Of a stretch of DNA of 64,000 nucleotides, positions 18,971 to 27,360 are shown in pieces. The position numbers and the translations under genes are program-made. The DNA is taken from positions 496,001-560,000 of the forward strand of contig NZ_NSFT01000002.1 of assembly GCF_002294725.1 (NCBI RefSeq), given 5' to 3'. This DNA is from Mesorhizobium sp. WSM4313 (GTDB taxonomy: Bacteria > Pseudomonadota > Alphaproteobacteria > Rhizobiales > Rhizobiaceae). How positions within the stretch are numbered: the first letter of the stretch is position 1; every line of letters starts with the position of its first letter. Under the pieces are notes generated by a model. The model saw only the letters and a program-made list of their open reading frames with translations. It made no database searches and was not told where the DNA came from.

Positions 18971-19000
18971 CGGGGCGGCGCTGGAAGCTGCGCCGCCCCG
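18971..19000. other. Perfect GC-rich hairpin between dppA and dppB
   Basis: CGGGGCGGCG at 18971-18980 pairs exactly with CGCCGCCCCG at 18991-19000, extendable by one inner C-G pair. It starts 10 bases past the dppA stop on the minus strand and has no T run, so it is more likely an mRNA-stabilising or processing hairpin than a terminator. Such hairpins often raise binding-protein levels relative to permeases. Confidence 0.8.
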
Positions 19001-19009
19001 TTCGCAATA

Positions 19010-20608
19010 TTACTCGGACTTGTCAACGCCGTCGAAACGGTGAATGCCGAGCGGGTCCATCTTGAAGCCGGTGACATTATTGCGAACGACCGCGTAAACC
19101 TGGCTATGAGCCAGCAGGAAAGCGGGCGCTTGCTTGGCGAAGATCACCTGCGCCTGCTCATAGAGCTTGGTGCGCTCGGCCTGGTCGCTGGTCTTCTTGG
19201 CTTTCTGGATCAGGTCCTCGAAATCCTTGTCGCACCAGCTGGAGTAGTTCGAGACGCCGATGGCCGAGCAGGCGAAGAGAGTGGCGAAGAAATTGTCCGG
19301 ATCGCCATTGTCGCCGGTCCAGCCGATCTGGAAGGCGCCGGGACGGTCCTTCTTCTTGCCTTCCTCGCGATACTTCGTCCACTCGTAGTTGACGATGTTC
19401 GCCTTGACGCCGACTTTGGCCCAGTCGGCCTGGATCAGCTCAGCCGCGCGCTGGAAGTTCGGATTGTAAGGACGAACGCGGTCGGCAGCCCAGAGCTGGA
19501 TTTCCTTCAGGCCGGCATCGGCGAGAACCTTCTTGGCCGCTTCCGGATTGTAGGTATCGGTCTTCACGTCCTTGTTCCACGACCACATGGTCGGCGGGAT
19601 GAGGTTCTCGGCGGGCGTCGCGCCGGCATCCTGGAACAGCGACTTTATCAGGGCCTCCCGGTCGATCGCCTGATTGAGCGCATGGCGCACTTCCGGCTTG
19701 TCGAGCGGCGGGATGGTGGTGTTGTAGCTCATATAGCCGATGTTCAGGCCGGCCTGATCCATCAGCGTCACGTCCTTGTTGGTCTTGATGGTGGCGATGT
19801 CGGCCGGGTTCGGATAGGGCGCGACGTCGCATTCGCCGGCGAGCACCTTCTGGATGCGGGCGGTCGCGTCAGGCGTGATGGCGAAGACGAGATCGTCGAT
19901 TTTTTCCTTGCCCTTGAAATAGTCGGGATTGGCAGCATAGCGGATGACCGAATCCAGTTGGTAGTCGACGAACTGGAACGGACCGGTGCCGACCGGCTTG
20001 GTCGAGAAGTCGGCCATCTTGCCGTCCTTCTGGAGCTGGTCGGCATATTCCTTCGACACGATCGAGGCGAAATCCATGCCGAGATTGGCCAGCATCGGCG
20101 CGTTCGGCTCGGTCAGCGTCAGCTTGACGGTGAGGTCATCGACCTTCTCCCACTTGGCGACGTATTTCGGCATGTCCATGCCGGTGTAATAGTCCCAAGT
20201 GAGGTTCGGCAGATACTTGTCGCCGTTCCACGGGTTCTGCTTGTTGAACTGGCGATCGAACGAGAAGACGACGTCATCGGCGTTGAGGTCGCGCGTCGGC
20301 TTGAAATAGTCGGTGGTCTGGAACTTCACGCCCGGATGCAGATGGAAAGTATAGACCAGGCCATCGTCGGAGATTTCCCACTTGTCGGCCAGACCAGGCT
20401 CGATCTCGGTGCCACCATGCTTGAATTCGACCAGGCGGGAATAGACGGTGCGCGAAGACGCGTCGAAGTCGTTGCCGCCGGTCGTCGTACCCGGATCGAA
20501 ATTGGCCGGCGACGCTTCCGAGCAATAAACGAGCGTCTTAGCACTGGCCATGCCGCTGAGGACGCTTGCAGCCAGCAACGCGGCTGCAAAAGTCATTGTC
20601 TTTTTCAT
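19010..20608 (-). CDS. dppA: Dipeptide ABC transporter substrate-binding protein DppA (SBP family 5)
   Basis: This is a 532-residue periplasmic binding protein. Residues 1-23 form a Sec signal peptide (KK, hydrophobic core, cleavage after ASA). The mature protein has LVYCSEASPANFDPGTTTGG, then ISDDGLVYTFHLHPGVKFQTT and LNADDVVFSFDRQ, the family 5 signature. Cysteines at CSEASP, GECDVAP, FACSAIG and SSWCDKDF would pair in the periplasm as in DppA. The ligand is probably dipeptides or similar. AGGGAG precedes the ATG. It heads the complete A-B-C-D-F operon. Confidence 0.94.
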   Translation of the reverse strand: MKKTMTFAAALLAASVLSGMASAKTLVYCSEASPANFDPGTTTGGNDFDASSRTVYSRLVEFKHGGTEIEPGLADKWEISDDGLVYTFHLHPGVKFQTTDYFKPTRDLNADDVVFSFDRQFNKQNPWNGDKYLPNLTWDYYTGMDMPKYVAKWEKVDDLTVKLTLTEPNAPMLANLGMDFASIVSKEYADQLQKDGKMADFSTKPVGTGPFQFVDYQLDSVIRYAANPDYFKGKEKIDDLVFAITPDATARIQKVLAGECDVAPYPNPADIATIKTNKDVTLMDQAGLNIGYMSYNTTIPPLDKPEVRHALNQAIDREALIKSLFQDAGATPAENLIPPTMWSWNKDVKTDTYNPEAAKKVLADAGLKEIQLWAADRVRPYNPNFQRAAELIQADWAKVGVKANIVNYEWTKYREEGKKKDRPGAFQIGWTGDNGDPDNFFATLFACSAIGVSNYSSWCDKDFEDLIQKAKKTSDQAERTKLYEQAQVIFAKQAPAFLLAHSQVYAVVRNNVTGFKMDPLGIHRFDGVDKSE

Positions 20609-21067
20609 TGACCACTCCCTGATGTTCTCTCAAGCCCCTCTATCAGGCTCGCGAAGGGCGCATATAAGCACCGTTTCTTCGCCTTTGGAACACCTCGTTT
20701 GCGTACCCCATGGGAAGCAGGAAAAGAATCTAGCGTTTGCTCAAACCGCAGAAAAAATGAGTAGTTTTTTCTGCTCACAACATTATTAACGACGGCATTT
20801 TTTTATTGATCGCCCCACATGTTAAAACGAGCCGACAGGCCCCGACTGCCGGAGATCTGCCCGCCGCCGGACATGCTGCGGAAGGTGTCCGGATCATCGG
20901 ATTTCGACGGCAAATCTTTCCCCGCCCTGCCGCTGGGGCAAGGCTTGCACCGTCGCCGATAGAGGCAATACATAGACTGTGGGCGGGATTTCCCGAAAAT
21001 CCGCGACGGCGTGGAGGACGCTTCCCTGGAAGCGGGCGCCGAGATCGAAGGCGACAGGGAGAGACAG
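20609..21067. promoter_or_regulatory. Divergent promoter region between dppA and the acyl-CoA ligase gene
   Basis: This 459-base spacer is locally AT-rich from about 20690 to 20820, unlike its neighbours, and must hold the dppA promoter and one for the ligase. A perfect inverted repeat (GCAGAAAAAA and TTTTTTCTGC, 7-base loop) lies at 20748-20774. It could be a regulator site, or a hairpin in either transcript. I cannot assign -35/-10 boxes with confidence and see no gene in the stretch from 20820 to 21010. Confidence 0.5.
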
Positions 21068-23026
21068 GTGGCAAAAGCAGCCAAGACGACAGCCCCGGTG
21101 AACGCAAAGGCCAAGGGCGCCGCCGCAAGCGATGCGCCCAAGACTGCCAAGGCCGCAGCCGCACCGAAGGCGAAGACGACCGCAAAACCCGCAAAATCAG
21201 CCCCAAAGCCGGCCGCTGCCAAGCCCGCGGCGGCAAAAGCCGGAAAAGCGGCCGCGAAGTCGCCCGCCGCGAAGACGGCGCCAGCGACGGGCAACGCGAA
21301 GCCTGCCTCGAAGAGCCTGCCGAAGGCGATCACCGAGCTCACCGTCGGCCTGCCGGAAAAGCCGTGGCTGAAAAGCTATCCCAAGAACATGCCGGCCGAG
21401 ATCGGCGCCCTGCCCTACAAGTCCATCGGCGAGTTCCTCGTCGGCGCCTGCAAGCAATTCGCCGGGCGGCCGGCTTTCGTATGCATGGGCAAGTCGATCA
21501 CCTATGCCGAGGTCGAACGGCTGTCGTCCGCGTTCGGCGCCTATCTGCAGGCGAGAGGCCTGGAGAAGGGCGCGCGCGTGGCGCTGATGATGCCGAACGT
21601 GCTGCAATATCCGGTGGCGATGATGGGCATACTGCGCGCCGGCTATACGGTGGTGAACGTCAACCCGCTCTACACGCCGCGCGAGCTGGAACACCAGCTG
21701 AAGGATTCCGGCGCGCACGCGATCGTCATCCTCGAGAACTTCGCCGGCACGCTGCAGGCGGTGATCGCCAGGACGTCGGTGAAGCATGTCATCGTCGCCG
21801 CCATGGGCGACATGCTGGGCGGACTCAAGGGCGCCATCGTCAACCTCGTGGTGCGACGGGTTAAGAAGATGGTTCCGGCATGGTCGCTGCCTGGCCATGT
21901 CAAATTCAACGCCGTGCTCAAGACCGGCGCGAGCATCGCCTTCAAGCCGCCGACGGTCTCCGGCGACGACATCGCCTTCCTGCAATATACGGGCGGCACC
22001 ACCGGCGTCTCGAAGGGTGCGGTGCTGCTGCATCGCAACGTGCTTTCGAACGTCGCGCAGAATTCGCTGTGGGTAGAGGACGCCTATACGGTCAAGCCGA
22101 AGCCGGCGCATCTCAACTTCATCTGCGCGCTGCCGCTCTATCACATCTTCGCGCTGACGGTGAACGCGCTGATGGGCATGCAGCAGGGCGCGCAGAATGT
22201 GCTGATCCCCAACCCGCGCGACATCCGGGGCTTCGTCAAGGAACTGGCGAAATACCCGATGCACATCTTCCCCGGCCTCAACACGCTGTTCAACGCGCTG
22301 CTCAACAATGAGGAGTTCCGCAAGCTGGACTTCAAGCCGCTGATCCTGACGCTGGGCGGCGGCATGGCGGTGCAGAAGGGCGTGGCGGAGCGCTGGAAGG
22401 CGCTGACCGGCTGTCCGGTGAGCGAAGGCTATGGGCTCTCTGAAACCTCGCCGGTGGCGACCGCCAACAAGTTCAGCTCGGCCGATTTCACCGGCACGAT
22501 CGGCCTGCCGCTGCCTTCGACCGAGATCGCCATTCGGGACGACGACGGCAACAACGTGCCGCTCGGCGAAGTGGGCGAGATCTGCATCCGCGGCCCCCAG
22601 GTTATGGCCGGCTACTGGAACCGGCCCGACGAGACCGCCAAGGCAACGACCAAGGACGGCTTCTTCAAATCCGGCGACATGGGCTTCATGGACGAGCGCG
22701 GCTACACCAAGATCGTCGACCGCAAGAAGGACATGATCCTGGTCTCCGGCTTCAACGTTTATCCCAACGAACTGGAAGAGGTGGTGGCGCATCACCCCGG
22801 CGTGCTCGAAGTGGCGGCCATCGGCGTGCCGGACGAGCATTCCGGCGAGGTGCCTAAATTGTTCGTGGTGAAGAAGGATCCGGCGCTCACCGTCGAGACG
22901 TTGATGGCCTATTGCCGCGAGAACCTGACCGGCTACAAGCGGCCGAGATTCATCGAATTCCGCACCGAGTTGCCGAAGACACCGGTCGGCAAGATCCTGC
23001 GGCGGGCGCTGCGGGACCAGGTTTGA
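21068..23026 (+). CDS. Long-chain fatty-acid--CoA ligase with an Ala/Lys/Pro-rich N-terminal extension
   Basis: This is a 652-residue AMP-forming acyl-CoA synthetase. Residues from about 90 on form the enzyme. The P-loop is LQYTGGTTGVSKGA near 305, GYGLSETSP lies near 455, KSGDMGFMDERGYTKIVDRKKDMI near 540, and the C-terminal catalytic lysine is in LPKTPVGKILRRALRD. The first 85 or so residues are almost wholly Ala, Lys, Pro and Thr, like histone H1 or AlgP tails, and are not part of the usual FadD fold. The GTG at 21068 follows AGGGAGAGACAG; GTG at 21011 would only lengthen the odd tail. It activates fatty acids with ATP and CoA. The methyltransferase gene overlaps its stop. Confidence 0.87.
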   Translation: MAKAAKTTAPVNAKAKGAAASDAPKTAKAAAAPKAKTTAKPAKSAPKPAAAKPAAAKAGKAAAKSPAAKTAPATGNAKPASKSLPKAITELTVGLPEKPWLKSYPKNMPAEIGALPYKSIGEFLVGACKQFAGRPAFVCMGKSITYAEVERLSSAFGAYLQARGLEKGARVALMMPNVLQYPVAMMGILRAGYTVVNVNPLYTPRELEHQLKDSGAHAIVILENFAGTLQAVIARTSVKHVIVAAMGDMLGGLKGAIVNLVVRRVKKMVPAWSLPGHVKFNAVLKTGASIAFKPPTVSGDDIAFLQYTGGTTGVSKGAVLLHRNVLSNVAQNSLWVEDAYTVKPKPAHLNFICALPLYHIFALTVNALMGMQQGAQNVLIPNPRDIRGFVKELAKYPMHIFPGLNTLFNALLNNEEFRKLDFKPLILTLGGGMAVQKGVAERWKALTGCPVSEGYGLSETSPVATANKFSSADFTGTIGLPLPSTEIAIRDDDGNNVPLGEVGEICIRGPQVMAGYWNRPDETAKATTKDGFFKSGDMGFMDERGYTKIVDRKKDMILVSGFNVYPNELEEVVAHHPGVLEVAAIGVPDEHSGEVPKLFVVKKDPALTVETLMAYCRENLTGYKRPRFIEFRTELPKTPVGKILRRALRDQV

Positions 23027-23724
23027 GCGATTGTTCCGCCGGCAAGGCATGGGAGCGAGACAAGCGGCTCGATCCGGCGGAATTCATCAAGGCGAACATG
23101 CGGCTGGCGCCGGTGCCGTCAGTGCCGGAGGTGCTACTCTATCAGGCGCATCCCGGCAGCGGACTGCGGCGGCTGCTCGAACCGGAAGACGAGAGCGACG
23201 GAAGCCGGCCTGACCCACAGCCGCCCTACTGGGCCTATGCCTGGGCCGGCGGCACCGTGCTGGCACGCTATATCCTCGACCGTCCGTCGATCGTAGCCGG
23301 CAAACGCGTGCTCGACCTCGGCGCCGGCTCGGGACTGGTCGGCATCGCTGCGGCAAAAGCCGGCGCGAGCGCAGTGATCGCAGCGGAGATCGACCGCAAC
23401 GGCGTCGTGGCGCTCCGCCTCAACGCGCAAGCCAACGGCGTCGCCATCGAGATACACGACGAGGACCTCACCGACGGCCCCCCGCCGGTGGTCGACCTGG
23501 TGCTCGCCGGCGACGTCTTCTACGCGCAGGATGTCGGGCAGCGGATGATGCCGTTCCTCGACCGCTGCCTCGCCGCCGGCATCGATGTGCTGGTCGGCGA
23601 TCCCGGCCGCGCCTGGCTGCCCAGACCACGGCTTTGCCTGCTCGGCGAATATCACGTGCCGGATGTCGGCGGAAACGGCGGCAGCGAACCCAGGCCCAGC
23701 GCGGTGTTCGCTTTTGTCCGATAA
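23023..23724 (+). CDS. Class I SAM-dependent methyltransferase (protein-lysine methyltransferase-like)
   Basis: This is a 233-residue protein. The pattern DPAEFIKANMRLAPVPSVPEV, PPYWAYAWAGGTVLARYILD, motif I VLDLGAGSGLVGIAAAKAG (about 95-113), EIDRNGV and DLVLAGDVFY matches the bacterial ETF-beta/nicotinamide-N-methylase-like group, whose members methylate protein lysines. The only start upstream of the conserved FIKAN block is a TTG that overlaps the ligase stop by four bases, implying coupled translation. The target is unknown; ETF beta is a reasonable guess from the family and from its pairing with a fatty acid gene (inference). Confidence 0.8.
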   Translation: MSDCSAGKAWERDKRLDPAEFIKANMRLAPVPSVPEVLLYQAHPGSGLRRLLEPEDESDGSRPDPQPPYWAYAWAGGTVLARYILDRPSIVAGKRVLDLGAGSGLVGIAAAKAGASAVIAAEIDRNGVVALRLNAQANGVAIEIHDEDLTDGPPPVVDLVLAGDVFYAQDVGQRMMPFLDRCLAAGIDVLVGDPGRAWLPRPRLCLLGEYHVPDVGGNGGSEPRPSAVFAFVR

Positions 23725-23884
23725 AGGGCGACTAAGGAGTCCAGCAACCCCCCTCGCCTCACCTCGGGCGCCACCGGTCATACAGCAATTTCTTATTCAT
23801 GGTTCCGAGAGCAAAGCTCGGAACAGGGACCAGCTAAACCCGTTTTACCAGTTCTAACGGATAGAACGATGAGACGGAGCAGTC

Positions 23885-24761
23885 ATGGAAATCCACGACA
23901 CAAATCACCGTCGATCAAAGATCGGCGGCCACACGATATTTCTGCGGGAAGCAGGGCCGCCCGATGCTCCCGTTCTTCTTTTGCCGCATGGCTACCCGTG
24001 CTCGTCTTACCAGTTCAGACGCCTGATGCCGGGCTTGGCCGACCGCTGGCGAACAGTAGCATTCGACTGGCCTGGATTCGGCTACAGCGACACACCGGAC
24101 CCCGCCGAGTTCGACTATGATTTCAACGCCTATGCCGGCGTTCTCGCTGACGTTGCCGATGCGCTGCATTTGGAGCGTTATGCGCTCTGGCTCCACGATT
24201 ACGGTTCTCAGATCGGCCTCCGTCACGCGATAGCGCATCCCGACAGGATCGCGGCGCTGATCATCCAGAACGGCGACATCTACGAGGACGTGCTCGGGCC
24301 GAAATACGAGACGATCAAAGCCTGGTGGGCGGACAAATCGGTCGAGAGACACCGTCCACTCGAGGAGGCGGTGAGCGAGGAGGGATTCCGCGAGGAGTTC
24401 ATCGGCGAGGTCTCCGAGGACGTCGCCAGCCGCGTCCCTCCGGATCTGTGGAAGCTGCATTGGCCGCTCATGAACACCGATCCGGAAGGCGGTGTCGGTC
24501 CGGCTGATGGAAAAGCTCGAGCAGAACATCGAATGGTTCCCGCGATACCAATCCTATCTGCGCGAGCACCGTCCGCCGACGCTGATCGTCTGGGGACCGC
24601 AGGACGGCTACATGCCCGAGCAGTCGGCGCTCGCCTATCGGCGCGACCTCCCGGATGCAGAACTGCACATCCTCGACGAGGCCGGCCATTGGCTGTTGGA
24701 AACACATTTCGAGGAAGCCCTGCGGCTGGTGCGCGACTTCCTCTCGCGAACGCTGCCGTAA
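23885..24761 (+). pseudogene. Frameshifted alpha/beta hydrolase (haloalkane dehalogenase/epoxide hydrolase-like)
   Basis: Two frames together make one normal protein of about 290 residues. Frame 1 from the ATG at 23885 gives HGYPCSSYQFRRLMPGLAD, FDWPGFGYSDTPDP and LHDYGSQIGLRHAIAHPDRI, with the likely nucleophile Asp105. It stays recognisable to LWKLHWPLMNT near 24478. The frame one base further then continues from about 24480: VRLMEKLEQNIEWFPRYQSYLRE, PTLIVWGPQDGYMPE and the catalytic His in DEAGHWLLETHFEEAL, stopping at 24761. Removing one base near 24479 restores a single frame. Frame 1 otherwise runs on to 24883 as unrelated residues. It is either a recent inactivating mutation or a sequencing error. 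Confidence 0.8.
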
Positions 24762-24801
24762 GCACGGCTCTCCGCCACATCCAGAACCCAAGGAGACGAA
24801 C

Positions 24802-25128
24802 ATGGCGACGAAACCAACCATCGCACGCATCTGGCGCGGCCGCACCCGTCGCGACGTCGCGAACAGCTACGAAACCTATTTGAAGGCAGAAGGCATTCCT
24901 CCGCTTCAGCGGGTTGCGCTCGGCGTCCAGCTCTTTCGCGAGGACCGGGAAGAGGAGACCTGGTTCACGACCATCTCCTACTGGCCCGACATCGAGGCGA
25001 TGACCGCTTTCACCAAGGGCGACCCGATCAAAGTCCACCATCTGGACCGCGACGCCGAATTTCTGATCGAACTGCCCGAGCGCATCGAGATCCATCGCAT
25101 CCTCGTCGACGATCAGAATCTGCGCTGA
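24802..25128 (+). CDS. Small conserved protein, antibiotic biosynthesis monooxygenase (dimeric alpha-beta barrel)-like
   Basis: This is a 108-residue protein: IARIWRGRTRRDVANSYETYLKAEG, then LGVQLFREDREEETWFTTISYWPDIEAMTAFTKGD and a charged C-terminal half. The pattern of an early beta strand, helix, and WxTIxYWPDIEAM strand-helix resembles ABM-type dimeric alpha-beta barrels, which include quinol monooxygenases and non-enzymatic relatives. AAGGAGACGAAC precedes the ATG. It lies 40 bases after the hydrolase fragment and 10 bases before the transporter gene, so it belongs to the same small operon. No catalytic function can be asserted. Confidence 0.65.
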   Translation: MATKPTIARIWRGRTRRDVANSYETYLKAEGIPPLQRVALGVQLFREDREEETWFTTISYWPDIEAMTAFTKGDPIKVHHLDRDAEFLIELPERIEIHRILVDDQNLR

Positions 25129-25138
25129 CGTTGCCGTC

Positions 25139-26035
25139 ATGAGCAACCTCGCCCTGTTCGGGCTCATGGCGCTGATCTGGGGGCTGACCTGGGCGGCAGT
25201 CAAGATCGGCCTGGAGGCCGGCGTTCCCCCGATCCTTCTGGCGGGGCTGCGCTATCTGCTGACCGCGGGAATCCTGGCATTTTGGACACAGGGAGCCTTA
25301 TCGGCCTTCGCGGAAGGCCGGTCGATGCGAGTCATCATATCGGCCCTGCTGACGAATGCCGGAACCTACGGACTGCTGTTCTGGGGCATGCAAACGGTCC
25401 CGTCCGGCCTATCCGGCTTGGTCAATCTCGCGCTGGTTCCGGTGCTTCTGTTTGGCTTGGCAGTCCTGCTCAGAGAAGAGCGGCCCACTTGGCGGCACGG
25501 CCTGGCGCTGGCGCTCGGCTGCACAGGTCTCCTTGGCCTCTTCTGGACGCGTCTTGTCGAGCAGGAATCCGGAAACGGATTGGGCCTTGCCGCTATCGTG
25601 GCCGGCACGGCGTGCTACTGCGCGGGGAGCGTCATTGCGCGGCCGCTGATCGGCCCGATCAAGCCCCTGACGCTCACCGCGATCCACGCCGTTCTCGGCG
25701 GCGCGGCGCTGATCGTCGTCTCCTTCCTTCTGGGCGAGGTTTCGGGGACGCTGCCAGGAAAAATCGACGTCGCTCCGGCTGCGGCAAGCCTGTTGTTCCT
25801 CTCCCTCCTCGGAACCATCGTAGCCTACACGATCTATCTGCGTCTGCTTGAACAATGGGGCACCGCCCGCGCCGGGCTCTATGCCTTCATCTCGCCCATC
25901 GTTGCACTGGCCGTAGGCGTTTGGCTGTTCGGCGAAAAGGTCGGAGCGGCCGAGATCGGCGGCGCCGCACTGTTGTTGGTAGCCGCAGGATTGGCGTTGT
26001 TTGGGCGCGACCGCCCCAACGCAGCGAGGAAATGA
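25139..26035 (+). CDS. EamA/RhaT-family drug/metabolite transporter
   Basis: This is a 298-residue inner-membrane protein with about ten hydrophobic spans in two EamA repeats. It opens LALFGLMALIWGLTWAAVKIGLEAGVPP, has GLSGLVNLALVPVLLFGLAVLLREERP in the first repeat, and in the second repeat YLRLLEQWGTARAGLYAFISPIVALAVGVWLFGEK. The family exports amino acids, metabolites or drugs by unknown coupling. It is 10 bases downstream of the small barrel-like gene and 12 bases upstream of the CGNR regulator gene, hence one operon. The substrate is unknown. Confidence 0.88.
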   Translation: MSNLALFGLMALIWGLTWAAVKIGLEAGVPPILLAGLRYLLTAGILAFWTQGALSAFAEGRSMRVIISALLTNAGTYGLLFWGMQTVPSGLSGLVNLALVPVLLFGLAVLLREERPTWRHGLALALGCTGLLGLFWTRLVEQESGNGLGLAAIVAGTACYCAGSVIARPLIGPIKPLTLTAIHAVLGGAALIVVSFLLGEVSGTLPGKIDVAPAAASLLFLSLLGTIVAYTIYLRLLEQWGTARAGLYAFISPIVALAVGVWLFGEKVGAAEIGGAALLLVAAGLALFGRDRPNAARK

Positions 26036-26047
26036 AAGCCGTCGCCG

Positions 26048-26602
26048 ATGTCATTTCCCCATCGTATCGCCGGCAACCTGGCCCTTGACCTCGCCAACAC
26101 CATCAGTCGGCGCGGCACCGACCGGGAAATCGACCATCTCGCGACGGCGGCGGACATCCTGGCGTGGTCAAAGCAAACGGGCCTGATCGACGATGATTTC
26201 GCGCTTCCTTCGGCCGACCACAAAGCTTTGGTCAAAGACGTTCTCGCCCTTCGCCGCGCCGTAAACGACGCCGGCGCGGCAATCGCTCATGGCGACGAAC
26301 CTCCCGCTGCCGCGCTCGATACCATCCGAAAATACGCGGCCGAAGCGCTCAGAACCGCCGCGCTCGCTGGATCGCCGGTGTCGTTGCATTTCCGAGGCGC
26401 CAATCGCATCACCGGGGCAATCGCGTGGTCGGCTCTCGACCTGCTTCGCGGCGACGAACTATCGCGTCTCAAACAATGCCCGCCGCACGACTGCCGCTGG
26501 CTTTTCATAGATCGCACGAAGAACGGTTCGCGACGGTGGTGCGAGATGAACAGCTGCGGCAATCGGGCCAAGAAGCAGTCGCATCGGAGAATGGCTGATT
26601 GA
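26048..26602 (+). CDS. ABATE/CGNR zinc-finger domain transcription factor
   Basis: This is a 184-residue protein. The N-terminal part (GNLALDLANTISRRGTDREIDHLATAADILAWS) is the ABATE domain, thought to bind ligands. The C-terminal finger has CPPHDCRWLFIDRTKNGSRRWCEMNSCGNRAK, with four cysteines and the name-giving CGNR (about residues 140-175). Such proteins are regarded as stress or metabolite-linked regulators and often sit beside a transporter or hydrolase they control. Here it closes the hydrolase, barrel and EamA gene group and may regulate it (inference). Confidence 0.85.
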   Translation: MSFPHRIAGNLALDLANTISRRGTDREIDHLATAADILAWSKQTGLIDDDFALPSADHKALVKDVLALRRAVNDAGAAIAHGDEPPAAALDTIRKYAAEALRTAALAGSPVSLHFRGANRITGAIAWSALDLLRGDELSRLKQCPPHDCRWLFIDRTKNGSRRWCEMNSCGNRAKKQSHRRMAD

Positions 26603-26628
26603 GGCGTCTTCCCGGGACGGCGCCCGGT

Positions 26629-27354
26629 CTAACCCGCCGGCACGTTCACCCGCGCAGTCAGAAAATCCGGCAGGTCGGCGACCGAATCCAGAACGACGTC
26701 CGCCATCGGCGCCAGCGAGTCGCGCGTGCCGGTGCCGGAGAGCACGCCCACCGCCAGGCCGCAGCCGCCGGCGCGCGCCATTTCGAGATCGTGTCGGTTG
26801 TCGCCGACCATGGCGATCTCGCCGGGCCTCAACCCGGTCAGGTCGCAGAAAGCGACGACCGTGTCGGGCGCCGGCTTGGAGTTGGCAACGGCGTCATAGC
26901 CGAAGGCGGCATCGAAGAGCTGCGCGATGCCCAGCGTAGCGAGCGTCTTTTCCGCGCCGCTGGTCGAATCGTTGGTGGCGACGCCCATGCGATAGGATCG
27001 TTTGTGCAAGGCCCGCAACGAGTCGACGACGCCCGGCAGTGCGACCGCCATAGCCGAACCTTGCGCCGAGGTGATCTCGTTGAAGCGGGAAACGGCGTGC
27101 ATCTGGTCTTCCTCGGACAGGCGCGGAAACCAGAGCTCGACGACGTCCATGTTCGAGCCGGAGGCGAAGATCGAATCCGGCTTGAAGCGTTTCGTGACGA
27201 AGTCGAAGCCGGCGGCGGCGAGCAACCGATCGGCTTTCCAGCGATCGCCCTCGGCGGCATCCATCGCCATGAAGTCGGCGACGCCGAGCCACGTTGCGTT
27301 GAAGTCGACAAGCGTGCCGTCCTTGTCGAACAATATTCCCTTGATATCCGCCAA
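26629..27354 (-). CDS. HAD-family hydrolase (phosphoglycolate phosphatase-like)
   Basis: This is a 241-residue HAD phosphatase. Motif I is LFDKDGTLVDFN with nucleophile Asp10 and acid/base Asp12. Motif II is the Thr-Asn in VATNDST, motif III the Lys in SKPAPD, and motif IV MVGDNRHDLEMARAGG. The long helical cap between motifs I and II places it with the Gph/PGP type, which hydrolyse phosphoglycolate and other small phosphoesters. It follows pgi at 6 bases, so the two are cotranscribed. The true substrate is not readable. Confidence 0.88.
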   Translation of the reverse strand: MADIKGILFDKDGTLVDFNATWLGVADFMAMDAAEGDRWKADRLLAAAGFDFVTKRFKPDSIFASGSNMDVVELWFPRLSEEDQMHAVSRFNEITSAQGSAMAVALPGVVDSLRALHKRSYRMGVATNDSTSGAEKTLATLGIAQLFDAAFGYDAVANSKPAPDTVVAFCDLTGLRPGEIAMVGDNRHDLEMARAGGCGLAVGVLSGTGTRDSLAPMADVVLDSVADLPDFLTARVNVPAG

Positions 27355-27360
27355 TCCCGT

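Noticed and set aside
18797-20611. Open frame of 604 codons on the plus strand opposite dppA and dppB
   Set aside because: Antisense shadow; the minus-strand proteins have clear signal peptide and transporter motifs.
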